In this document: piece by piece, positions 37,177 through 47,649 of the stretch
Position numbering within the stretch: position 1 is the stretch's first letter
Layout: every line of letters starts with the position of its first letter
Origin: Isoetes taiwanensis
Taxonomy: Eukaryota; Streptophyta; Lycopodiopsida; Isoetales; Isoetaceae
NCBI GenBank assembly: GCA_021234155.1
Contig: JAJEKV010000009.1
Span: forward strand, 12,904,546-12,968,545
Direction: 5' to 3'
DNA length: 64,000 nucleotides
Notes under the pieces: model-generated
Databases searched by the model: none
Told to the model about the DNA's origin: nothing
The model's input: the letters and a program-made list of their open reading frames with translations, nothing else
Translations under genes and position numbers: made by a program

Positions 37177-37713
37177 TTGAGGGGTGGAAAAATACCAGAT
37201 TTTCTGCCTAATGGAATCATCGGGGTAGACGCTGTGGAGAAGATCAGCAACATCGGAGGTAGGGAATGCTGTGGTGCCGAAAGCCTCCTGCCATTGGCGG
37301 TATGGAGTATGCGAAAAATGCTTGGCATTTCCGCCGTAGCCCCGGAACCGATTTGCGCCTCTGGCCAGCTCCTTAACCTCAACCGGAAGCTGGAAAAAAT
37401 TGTGGGACGCCTGCACCATTTCTTCCACCAGCTCTCCGGGAACCCCGTGATTCTTCACCTGAAAAAAACTCCATTCCCTGCATGCTTCCCCAATTTTGGC
37501 CGCCAAAGTGTCCGCATCTTCCAGCAGATCCAACACCGGAATTTGTAGCTCCGGATCGAATCCGTCGTGCGGCAGATTTGCCCTGGATTCTTCCGGAAGA
37601 ATGAACTCCGCCGGTAGCTCCTCCACCTCGTTTGCCGGAAGAACATCTATCTTCATCGCCTTCTCCGTTTCCTCTTGCGCCATATCTACGTTAATGTTAG
37701 AACAATGGGCCAT
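36401..37713 (-). CDS. 2-oxoglutarate/Fe(II)-dependent dioxygenase (DOXC-type)
   Basis: Three exons (37713-37196, 37045-36727, 36655-36401) give 363 residues with GT-AG introns of 150 and 71 bp. A DIOX_N domain with IPVLDL, FFQVKNHGV and RGYGG blocks is followed by the double-stranded beta-helix core. Iron ligands are H236 and D238 (GPHTDPNALTIL) and H291 (SVMHRVV), and the 2-oxoglutarate anchor is R301-x-S303 (ARVSIAYF). All catalytic residues are present and length is normal. Such enzymes hydroxylate or desaturate hormones, flavonoids or other specialised metabolites in the cytosol; the substrate cannot be told from sequence. Met11 (37,683, MAQEETEKAMK) is an alternative start. Intron 1 contains a run of about 27 T in the sense direction, extending an apparent ORF into the intron. 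Confidence 0.93.
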
Positions 37714-37774
37714 TAATTGAACACTTCAATGTTAAAATTGCTCTTGGGCTGCCCCTCTATGTGCCATGCTACAA

Positions 37775-37784
37775 CCCTTAAATA
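37775..37784 (-). promoter_or_regulatory. Possible TATA box of the dioxygenase gene
   Basis: TATTTAAGGG on the minus strand lies about 62-71 bases upstream of the first ATG (about 92-101 from the second). The spacing would give a short 5' UTR. This is position and motif only. Confidence 0.35.
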
Positions 37785-39395
37785 TCTTGACTTGGCATCT
37801 TGCCCCCCTTGCATCCGTCCATATAGTTCCCTCCAAATCTCACCATTTTTTAGGGTTTCTATGCCAACCATACTTTGCAAGTACCCCCTTGTCTTTTTGC
37901 CTGCGTTTTCTTGCATATGTCAAAACTTGAGCAAGGACACTAGTTCACCTGCCAATGGGCTTATTTGAGCTTGCAATTCGTTCCTAACTAACATTAGAAA
38001 AAAGAGCTTCCATTTGAAGACAGATGCATGGAAAAATGCAAAACAACAATAAAACAAATGTGCTTCCGTTCAAAGAAAGATACATAGAAGACATGACATC
38101 GTGCAAAGTATGGACGTCTGAACCAAACAAGTTTCAACGATTAGGACCTAGATGACAACCAAGAACCACATGGAAGACACAACACTATGCAAAATGACAA
38201 TCATAAAAGACAAATGAGACCATGCAAAGAATAGACGTATGAATCAAACAAGTTTCAAGGATTTGGGCCTAGGTGACAACTAAGAACCATTAATTTTTTG
38301 CAAGGTTACTATCCTTAACAATTATTTTAATCCATAAATCTAGGTGTAAGTGCACTTATTAGCTAAACGTCTAGCATTTTTGTGTTAATAAGACAAAGAA
38401 GAAAAACGTGATGGAATATGAAATCGCGACAAGGTGTAAAGGAGCACATGGGTAGTAAGTGTCATACTTCATGGAGTTACAAAATATTTCGGCATATTCC
38501 AAGTGTCATATCCATGATATTTTCTTGCATAATTATGAAACGTTCAATTGATTAAATTTAAGAGGTTTATAGGAAAATAATTCACACCAGACCCTGATTA
38601 CTGTCATTTTAGCCTAAAATTATGGCAGGCAATCCTTTGGCCACTTCCCTTCTTTCCTCTGCTTCTGTTTCTTTTCTTTCTTTTCGCAGGCCAGGCTCCT
38701 CTGTTTCCTTGAATCTGGCAGCAAGCACTGCTCCGTCCAAATCTCTTGCGCAGATTCAAGCAGTAGCAGAGATCCAAGCACAACTGCAATCGGAGAAGGG
38801 ATGCCCTATTTTTCTGAAAATTCCCTCTGATGAGAAAGATAACAGATTTATGCAAGCATTCACTCTGGCTATGGCAGATTTTGCCGGATTTATCCTCCTC
38901 AGGTCCCTGCCCATCATGATTCTCGACTATGTGGCTTCTTACTGAAGCAAGTTTTTCCTTCAAGAATAGCTTCAATCCTTCTTCCCTATGCTCGTTCTTC
39001 AACGGTACTTACCACTGGATTTGAGCAAAGAAAAGAAATCACATGTTCTTAATCGGGATCTGGATGTGAATTACATCCTGTAATTCATGGAAGCAGGGCC
39101 AGTATGCCCTGGTATAGCTTCGGCGGCCTTATAGCCTCGGCGCAATGACTTCAGCGGCAAGGCCGTCGGCGCCTCTCGATTGGCGGCGCCTCGAAGCCCT
39201 ACATGGCATAATGGCCATGCTCCCCTGAATTATGTAGTCCATAATCGCGTCTATATATTGTAAACTATTTCCATATAGCCACTGCTCATGCCACCTAATT
39301 ACCAACTCAATTCTTAAACTTCTTCTGGAGTAGAAGAGGATAATAACCCTCCCCTCGAGTAGATTATGGCAAATAACCCTTGCCCAATTCCAAAA
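37785..39395. other. Intergenic sequence
   Basis: This holds a diverged duplication ('aagacatgacatcgtgcaaa' near 38,092 and 'accatgcaaagaatagacgt' near 38,219 share the phrases 'aatcaaacaagtttcaa' and 'gatttgggcctaggtgacaac'). It also holds a 107-codon ORF (38,622-38,945) with a Ser/Ala-rich, transit-peptide-like start that I cannot assign. Confidence 0.5.
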
Positions 39396-39399
39396 GACT

Positions 39400-40135
39400 T
39401 TTAGACCAATATACTAGGTTCAATTCGAGGCCACGTTGCAGAAATAGAGACACTTATCTGCCACAACTCACACTTAGCACGGGTTTTGATGCAAAAATAC
39501 AAATTTTTATTGTAAAAAAACTAAGATTTTGACCTTTCAGATCAATATACTATTTCCAATTAGAGGTGGCATGGCAAAGATAGCATCCCGGGGGGTGCAT
39601 ATAATGTGAAGTCTATATGGCATGTGCGTGCATAGGGTCCAGAGAAATTATCCCTTATACGGGATTTTCCTACAAAAATATCCCTTATATTTCATATACC
39701 CCTACCATATTTCCTTACAAATATATACGGAATTAAAGCAAAAAAAATCCCCTCCCATACTTATACGGTACGGTACGGTACGGTTTTGGCCCAAAGAAAA
39801 CCCCCTACCGTACACGCACATGTTTTGTACGGTTTTTTCTGTGTGCACCCCCCGGGGATAGCATACTCTTCTTTGCCACATCTCGTGCTAAGCGTGAGGG
39901 TTAATGCAAGAATTCAAATTTTAATTGTACAAATTGGATGCCACATGGCAAGAATAGCAACCCATTCTCTGTCACATCTCGCGCTATGCACGAGGGTTAA
40001 TGCAAAAATACCTATTCATGTTGTAAAAAAACTAAGATTTTAATCTTTCAGATCAATATACTGAATCCAATTGGATGTCGTATGACAAGAATAGTAGACC
40101 CTTCTCTACCACATCTCGTGCAACAATGCAAAAAA
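39400..40135. repeat. Tandem repeat of about 120-145 bp units
   Basis: About four units share the order 'gatcaatatact', 'ccaatt.ga.g', 'atggcaagaatag', 'tgccacatctcg', 'gagggttaatgcaa' and 'ttgtaaaaaaactaagattt'. Starts fall near 39,404, 39,539, 39,927 and 40,048. The second unit is split by a MITE at 39,587-39,856, which accounts for its extra length. Confidence 0.8.
39587..39856. mobile_element. hAT-type MITE with perfect TSD and TIR
   Basis: A 270-bp element has exact 13-bp terminal inverted repeats (CCCGGGGGGTGCA) and is flanked by the perfect 8-bp target duplication GATAGCAT (39,579-39,586 and 39,857-39,864). Eight-bp duplications are typical of hAT superfamily insertions. The interior has a tacgg pentamer repeat at about 39,768-39,783 and no coding capacity. 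Removing the element restores a continuous unit of the surrounding tandem repeat. Confidence 0.88.
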
Positions 40136-40310
40136 AATGAAAAAAGAATTGTTCAGCTCATTAAACTGCGAAACATCATTTCGCTTCAACATTTTCTCCA
40201 GTGCCATGGCATGCACTATTTCCTGTTTGAGCAGGGTCATGGTATCAGCCACCTCAGTCCTAGATAGAGCTTGAACTTCCGCTCCTTTAGCTCATACAAA
40301 AGTTCCAAGC

Positions 40311-40960
40311 TTAGCCTGCCTCCTCTGCGGCTCTGTGAAGTAAACCATTAGCATCAGTTAGAACAATAAAGAAAAAATTGAAACTCCCTTTAAAAGTTCC
40401 AATTTTGTCCCATTCTCTGTTATATTTTTTCCCGTTTTGTTGTCTATGATCCATGGCAGATCTCGCCAAAATAGACAAGAAACAACTTTTTAACCAGATC
40501 AAGTTTGGAGTCTTTTTTTCTATGGCCACCCTATTTCTACGCTTCCAAATAATCCAACAGCAGAGAGCTCTGGTTGTATTCTCAATTTTAGAATTTGCAT
40601 CCAAATATTTTCTCAAGCAATCGGTGCCCTTCGATTTAATTGTGAGGCCCAAGACCAAAATTCCTCCAACCATGGGCATTCAAAAACATGGTTTGATGTC
40701 TCTTTAGTGCCATATCCCATTGGACACTCATTGCTCACTGTGACATCATATTTGCTTCTAATGGCATTAATATGTAAGCTTCGATGTAGCACAAGCCATC
40801 CAAAGACCTTAATTTTGTTTGCCATATATGTGTACCATCTCTTCTGACATGTGTCTGCCAATTGTGCTTCTACACACTGCCATAATGAGTTTGCCCATTA
40901 GGGTTTCATATTTATTAGTCTCGTGTAAATATCTTTCACACTATATCCATCTTTCTGATT
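40311..40960 (-). pseudogene. L1-like LINE 3' fragment (zf-RVT domain)
   Basis: The minus strand encodes the plant LINE zinc-binding reverse-transcriptase tail: GYSVKDIYTRL, then KIKVFGWLVLHRSLHI, a Cys in SNECPMGY, ETSNHVFECPW, and, in another frame, CWIIWKRRNRVAIEK. This matches the zf-RVT domain and the region after it in plant L1 elements. The frame shifts near 40,680. At its 5' side it abuts the gypsy RNase H relic within a few tens of bases. Confidence 0.85.
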
Positions 40961-40974
40961 CAAAATCAGTTATT

Positions 40975-42600
40975 TGAAGTAGACTATTTTAAAGTCGCAC
41001 TCCTCCAGAAATTCCATCTATCTTCTCTATCTTAAATTTAGATATGGTTGGGTAAAAACATGTTGGAGGCTTTGATGGTTGGTGTCCAATTGGAATTTCC
41101 TTCCCAACAAATAGTGCCTCACAAATTTTTAGTGCTCTCACAACTGCTAGCAACTCTTGATCGTGAGTTGGGTAGCGAGTCTCGACGTCATTCATCTTCC
41201 GAGAGTCATATGCTTTGACTCTTTTCTCTTGTATTAGCACTGCTCTGGTTGCAATATTGCTAGCACCCGTTGCTATCAACTTATCCTTCTCTGGATCTGG
41301 CAATGTTAGAACTAGGGCGGTTGTCAATACTTCTTTCAGCTTCTTAAATCCTGCTGTACCTTCCTGTGCCAATGATCCACCTATTTCTTAACCTTCTCTG
41401 CTATGATGAGGTCCATCAGTGGTGCTGCTATCTTGGCAAAGTTTTTGACAAACTTCCTATAATAGCCTGCTAAGCTCAAAGAAGCTTCTCACATCGTGTA
41501 CGTTCTTTGGTGTTGGCCATTCAATTACTGCTTGAATCTTTGCGGGGTCTATAGAGATCCCATCGACTAATATGACGTGTCCCAAATACTCTACTCTTGT
41601 AGTGGCAAAGTGACATTTGGACAGCTTCGCATAGAGTTGATGCCTCCTTAGCTTCGCAAGTACCCTTGTTAGGTGCTGGACATGCTCCTTCGGGGTCTCA
41701 CTACACACCAGGATGTCATCGAAGAATATAATGACGAAGGTGTCGAGAAACTCATGAAATATGTCATTCATAAGTCTCGCGAAGTTTGCTGGAACATTGG
41801 ACAGTCTAAATGGCATCATTATGAATTCTTAGTGGCCTTATCTCGTTTTGAAGGCCATCTTGTGGATGTTTTCCTCCTTTATTCTGATTTGGTGATAGCC
41901 CAAATCTCAAATCTATTTTGGAGAAGACTTTAGCACCTTGGAGTTGATCGATCAAATTGTTTGCTCTGGGTAAGGCGTACTTATTCTTGATAGTGTGCTT
42001 GTTCAATTGACAGTAGTCAATGCACATTCTCAAGCTCCTATACTTCCTTTTGACGAATAAGATGGTGCCCCAAATGGAGAGATGCTAGATCTTATGAACC
42101 CTAGGTCTGATAGCTCCTGTAACTGTCTTTTCAGCTCTGTGAGCTCATGGGCTCCCATTTTTATACGATGCCTTAGTCGTAGGCTTTATACCCGATTCGA
42201 GTGATATCTCACATTCTACTCCTCTATAAGGAGGGAGTTCTTTGATCTCATCTGAAAATAAGTCATAAAACTCCTTTATTAATTTGGCCACTTGCTTGGG
42301 TAGCTTGCTCAATGTTTTGTCTTCCTTATCAAGATATGTACTACCTCCTCTTTCTTAATGCATTTAAGTAATTTCTTACTAGACATGCATTGCATGATTG
42401 GGGTGACCTCTTTACCCGTCATTTCAATGATCTTATCGTTTGGAGCCGTCAATATTATTTTTCGCTTCCCGCAATCGATCATTGCTTTTCCTGGAATGAG
42501 GTACTCCGCCCATACTTTGCCCCCACTCAGTGGCAAGCTATAAGGCCTAGTCCACAATGTTCCCTGATAGACTCTATACACCAGAGGGATCAATTGTGAT
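40975..42600 (-). pseudogene. Second Ty3/gypsy pol relic (PR end, RT, RNase H start)
   Basis: On the minus strand the order is: a protease-to-RT linker (KVWAEYLIPGKAMIDCGKRK; 42,593-42,309), RT fingers ([18 protein letters not shown]; 42,033-41,806), RT palm with FFDDILVCSETPKEH and EYLGHVI (41,819-41,457), and RNase H start with RYPTHDQELLAVV (41,372-40,989). The first RNase H Asp is changed (ATGASN where DASD is expected). Frame breaks separate all blocks. This copy is unrelated in sequence detail to the one at 1-3.2 kb and is inverted with respect to it. Confidence 0.92.
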
Positions 42601-42604
42601 CAGA

Positions 42605-44570
42605 CAAGTCTTTCTTATCAGTCGGTCTAGCCCCACCATCCACAACCAAGCGGGCTTTTATACACTAATGAGGTCTATCACTAGAAGCATACTAATTCAT
42701 GGCTTCTAGGTCTCTACCCCCCTTGACCACTGGTCCTTGCAGGTTCTAAAGATCCAACCGCTATCCACCGTTGGATCGGAGAGGGTTATATTACAGAACC
42801 TCCCGAATATACTTTTTAATAGAATATTCGAATGATTATTGCAATAAACTCCCGAATATTCTTTTCCAGAGAATATTCAGAGCTTTCTGGCACAGCTCTG
42901 GCGCTTCCCGGCATAGCTCTCCTTCGGCATGACTCTTCTATGAACCCTCCTCGCCCTCATCATCGCCATAGCCATGGTTTCATCGTCGGAGCTAAGAAGA
43001 GCTTGTAGATCCTTTGTATTTTCTTGCATAAAACTGTTGTTCCTTTCTTCCTCTTTGCAATAAACATTTTCCAAGCTCTGGCTATGGCTTTTCCCTCTTT
43101 CCAAGCTCTGGCTACGACTTCTTCCGAAGAAATTTTCATCACCCATCGCCGTTTTATGCCCGCCCAACTTCGCAATTCCTGCCATAGCCATTTTTTCTCC
43201 ACCAATTTCCCCCATAGCCATTTTTTTCAAAGGACCCATTTTGCAGAGCATAAAAGAGCTGCCTTTGCTGCTCATGCTTTGCAGAGCATCGCCGACCCGT
43301 CTGAGGAAATGCTGGAGTGAGTGCTCCACCCAATCATCTTCAAAGAAAGGACGAGCAGAAGGTAATTTTGTGGTTCAGAAAATCTTGTAGGCTAAGTCTC
43401 TCATGCGAGAACAGTTTCCTTCCAAGCTCTATTACCAGAAACATCCTGATACAACTCAAGAAAGAATCTGCAATCCTGCATCAGGGTTTTCAACAGACTC
43501 AGAAATTTAACCTCGCTGAAAAGATCTACATCAACAAGGCGCTTGCTGTGGCCATCCTTGAAACCGATTAATTCCGGAGGGGGAGGCAAAAAGCTGGTGA
43601 GATATAAGCTCAAACTGGCTATGGAAAACCTGCTCGGATCAGTGGTTAAGGGAGGTCAACCTCCTCCTCTCGCTCTCGGCCTGCCGGCCTCGAGGGTTAT
43701 TTTGCATAACCCTCTCACGGAGGAGGTTAACCTCCTCTTTCCAATACACAAGAAGTGCGCACAGAATGAACACATCATTATCATCATCTATTGAAACAAA
43801 TACAAATTATATAGATCTAATCTATCTACTCTAATCAATCATGATTAAGGTTCTTTAGTCAGTTGGGAAGGTCAGATACAATCCGGCCTTCTAACAGTCG
43901 GGAAGCATACACTGGAGGTCGCTATCAACATTTATCTGATGCCCTGGAAAGTGTTTATACTACTGTAACAGTCGATGCGAACGATGAACGGAGAGGGCGC
44001 CTACTAGGCAAATTTGCTAGGTAGAATCAAAATTTAAGCAACAACAAAAATAGTGCCAGCTATACAGCTGCTTCAACTAATGGAAAGAGGGATGAACGAC
44101 AAAATGTGACATGGGAATTTGCTATTGGCTTCTATTTTGAATGAATACGGCCACTGTCGTTAGTGGAAATCCGGCCTTAGGACATTGATATTGGAGACAA
44201 CGCATTCATCAATTAAGAGCTCCCATTAACATAGAATGTGTTCACTTATGCTTCGGGGGATTGAGAAAGAGAAATGTTCACGAAGCCTTGGATGCCGCAA
44301 TAAATTTCTTGTATAAGTAAATAAGCGTGTACATTCATGGCTTCCCAAGAAGAGCAGTTGGTTGGAAGGGAGCCAATGGAGGCCATTAATGGAACCTCCC
44401 TCACAGGTTCAATGGTTTTAGTTCATTTCTTCGCCCTTCCAACACGGAATAGTTTTTCCTCGCCCTTCCAGGACGGAACCGTTTGCAAGTTTAGGTCAGT
44501 TGACAACGTTGGCTAGTCTCCCTACTCGCTGATCGCCTGCATAGGAGGTTTGTTCGGTCTCTGTTCCAAC
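42605..44570. other. Sequence between the gypsy relic and the coiled-coil gene
   Basis: A minus-strand 150-codon ORF (43,329-42,877) with Met/Lys/Ser-rich repeats and an 'LLSSDDET' stretch is unassigned. Palindromic stretches include ggaggttaacctcc near 43,720 with a related ggaggtcaacctcc near 43,650, and paired gaatattc motifs at 42,800-42,880. A duplicated phrase 'cgcccttcca' lies at 44,429 and 44,460. Confidence 0.45.
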
Positions 44571-44573
44571 TCT

Positions 44574-47500
44574 TCACGATCCGTTACGCTCAAGGACTCT
44601 CTCCATTTTTTGTTGATCTGTGGCATGAGCGAGCTGATTAACATCTCTTATCCTAAGCTAAAAAAAAATGGTGAGTTTTTCGTTTTGTTTTCTCTTACAG
44701 ATAATCTTTCCATTTTGTTTTGCATCGTCTGGCGATGGATTGACAGGTTCACGTTTGCTGATCTATGTCGTTCTTGCATTTGCTGCCTTTGCTCAAACAA
44801 CTGGCGAACTCTCTCTGTCTCTGCCTCAATTCTTTGTAGAATCTGCATCCTTTGCAAGGCCTGCAGCATCCAGATTTTAAATTAGGGCATGATTAAGCAG
44901 AAATCGAAATTTAGGATCTTCAAATCATAAAGTTGACTAAGGACAGACATGCACGCGTCTCATGCTTTCCGCCCTAGCATGTTTATCCTCATGTTCAAGC
45001 TGCCGTTCTATCATTTTCCTGGCATTGTCCAATTGCTTTTGGGAGATAAATTTCTGCAACATCGTATCAGCCTCGTGGGCTCTTTGTACCAGTTCCTGTC
45101 AAGGTACATTTGAATGTAAGATATAATTGCATAACCTAGCAAAATTCAGAAGCTAGAACGATATGACATGGGGTCGTACCTGAACCCTTCGTTCTCTCTC
45201 AGCCATGGCTTCTCTAACAACGTCTTGACGCTGCTGTTCCTTCAGCTCCTCTCTCCTCTTTTTTTCTAGTTCTGCCTGTCTATGCCTTTCCTCCTGTATT
45301 TGTAACTTTCTCCTCAATTCCTGAGTAAATCATGGAGCTATTCAGTTTCATGGTGTGGTTGCCTTTTCCTGACTTTGTAAATTAATCATGCAAGGCTTAC
45401 TTCTTGTCGTTGTTCATATTCCTGTTTTCTTTTTTCCATCAGCTGCTGGAAATGTTCAATAGCTTGCTGATGCCGTTCTTCGGCTTGTTTGCGTACCTCA
45501 GCATTATGTGCAGCCCTCTCTTTTTGCTGATGTTCTAATAATTTCTGCCTTTCTAAATCCCTCTGCTGCATTTCTTCTTGTCTCTTCCTCAACAACTGTA
45601 CTTGAAAAGTAAGGATAGAAAACATAACTGAGAACAGTTTTTATGCAGTTAGATTATGTTCATTGACAAAGATATCTATCAGTGTAAACTTGCAAAATAG
45701 TGACCTCCTGTTGTGCTTCTGCTGCTCTTTCAAGCTGTTTCCTAAATTCCTCCTGTTTCTGTATTCGCTCTTGTTCTCTTCGGAGTATTTCCTTATGCAT
45801 TAGCCGCTGGATTGAAGAACAATGGAAAGAAATATTTAAATTTCGTAATACCAGCAAAGCAAGTAAAACTTTTATAATATTTAACTGAAACTAACTTCCT
45901 GTTCGGCTTCAAGGGCTGCTGCTTCCTGTTCCTTTTGGTATCTTTCTTGTGCTAGCTGCTTACTTCTCTTCTCCATGGCTTCTTCCTGTAAACTCCAAAA
46001 ATACATGAATATGACAGTATATTGAGTCTTCTACGTAATCATGTTCACACAACAGCTTTTTGTTTTCAAGTACCTCCTTCTGCTTCACTAACTCCCTCCT
46101 CCTCAATTCCTCTTGCCATTCTTTGTCTTTCTTCTGCTTTTCTAACTTCTGCAACATGATCGAGGAAATGTGAAAATCTGTGACTCCACATGGTAACCAT
46201 GATATTGATCATACAAAACGTGATTACCTTCCTTTCAGATTCTTTCTTCTGTGCATCTACTCTTGCTTGGTTGTCACTGAGTATTTGCTGGAACGTCAAA
46301 GAAAGCGTTAGTAAACATCTCAGGAAATGACTTGTCTAGTAGAACAAACCTGCCGAGCTGCTTCATATTTGGCCATTTTCTCCAACTCACGTTGCTGCCT
46401 TCTCTGAGCATTTTCCATCCTTAATCTCTCCTGAGGAAATACAGTTTCCGCCAAGTTTCATGTTAGGTCAAGATTGTATGTTCATTCCCGAGGCCCTCAG
46501 AATACTAATGCAAAAAAAGCTTAAGCAAGATGACAATGGCCAATGTTTATGAAGGACATCAACAGGCATAGCCAGGACTAAAATTATCAGGTAACAAGCC
46601 GAAGGAATGCAACCTGCTTACTATGTATAATTACCTTTTCAAGTAGGCCTTTGTCACCTGCACTTTTAATTTTACGTGCTGCTTGTTTTTTCCTGTCAGA
46701 TTCCTCATTCTCCAAAATGCGTGTTCGCTCTGTCTTGAGCTTTAGTAGCTTGTCTAAACTCAGAAGTACAGAAGCTTCAGGCAATAATATCTTGGTGTTT
46801 TTTAAGTCTTTATAGCTTGCTCAAAAGTAGGTGCATAAGCTTAATTAAGAATGTACTTTCCAGCAGTATTGGGCTTAATTAGTACCTATGAAGCAAACAC
46901 CGCCGTACAAAGGACATCTTGCACTATGCGCATTGCTGCATTGTTTGAATTAAGTTATAGGATTCCTATATTTTGTAGATGAAGCTTTGTTTTAAAAAAG
47001 AAAAATTGGGATCTGCTCAAAGGCCTTTGCATCGAACCTCTTCTTTGATTTTCATGATGATCATATTTGATCTGTTGAAGTTGTCTGATGAGCCCACGTT
47101 CTGCAAACGCATCAAATGGCCTGAAAAAAATCCAAAATTCCTGCATCATTTCTGGATACAGATAGCAGTAAGTCCAACTGAAGAATGGAATATCACCTGT
47201 AAACAACTTCACAAGGATCAATTCCAAGGTGAAGACAGGCCTGTAAAGATCTTGGACTGGACAATCTAACGTCTTCATCTGCCAATTGCAACAGAAAATG
47301 TTGGAAAAACGTCTGTAAGGAAGAGGAGAAAGGCAAAGGTCAAACAAAGGATACCCTTTGCGCTTTCAAGGTCATCGAGGGTAACAAGAGGCCTGGGCTT
47401 TTCCTGCCGGACTCCCTTTTTGGTATCAATGGCATTCTATAGAAAGCGAATGTGCAGTCAGAGGAGGCAGACAGCAGGCTGCAAATGCATGCCAAATTTT

Positions 47501-47619
47501 GAAGGAAAGAATTTTACCTTCCAGGCCCTGAGCATCTGCTCTGTCCATAGGTCCGGAGGTGCAGAAGGGTCTTTGACTACAGATCCTGGCGGAGTTGGGG
47601 AAGTGCTACGGTGAGCCAT
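44574..47619 (-). CDS. Long coiled-coil (trichohyalin-like) protein, 14 exons
   Basis: Fourteen exons join in phase to 517 residues: 47619-47518, 47436-47355, 47120-47038, 46790-46635, 46430-46350, 46287-46228, 46148-46074, 45985-45896, 45806-45705, 45595-45401, 45320-45180, 45095-44955, 44860-44699 and 44657-44574. All introns are GT-AG. The N-terminus is Pro-rich (MAHRSTSPTPPGSVVKD), followed by an acidic/basic linker. From about residue 115 to the end it is almost continuous charged helix rich in Glu, Arg, Gln and Lys with heptad spacing (for example, ELRRKLQIQEERHRQAELEK). No enzymatic domain, signal peptide or membrane segment is seen. The pattern resembles TPH (trichohyalin-plectin homology) proteins, many of which in other lineages belong to cilia or centrosomes. 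A role in motile-sperm flagella would be possible if this plant has them, but that is inference. Exon-4 start (46,790) was chosen by phase. Confidence 0.85.
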
Positions 47620-47649
47620 GGTTTCCAAATCCAGGCACTTCAGCAACAA

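Noticed and set aside
38622-38945. 107-codon ORF with a transit-peptide-like N-terminus
   Set aside because: The Ser/Ala-rich start is suggestive, but there is no recognisable mature domain, and a 132-codon ORF overlaps on the other strand. Not enough to call a gene.
42877-43329. 150-codon Met/Lys-rich ORF as a Harbinger-type nuclease start
   Set aside because: The 'SSDDET...RRVHRR' stretch is only superficially similar; repeats such as 'SQSLE' and 'KMAMGE' point to low-complexity sequence.
44648-44869. Ending the coiled-coil protein at the stop near 44,648
   Set aside because: A GT donor at 44,698 and an acceptor at 44,658 give a further 27 helical codons in phase, more consistent with the rest than the Phe-rich read-through tail.
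47038-47120. Reading the third coiled-coil exon in the frame giving PFDAFAERGL
   Set aside because: Exon 2 ends in phase 1, so the correct frame is HLMRLQNVGSSDN; the other frame would not join.
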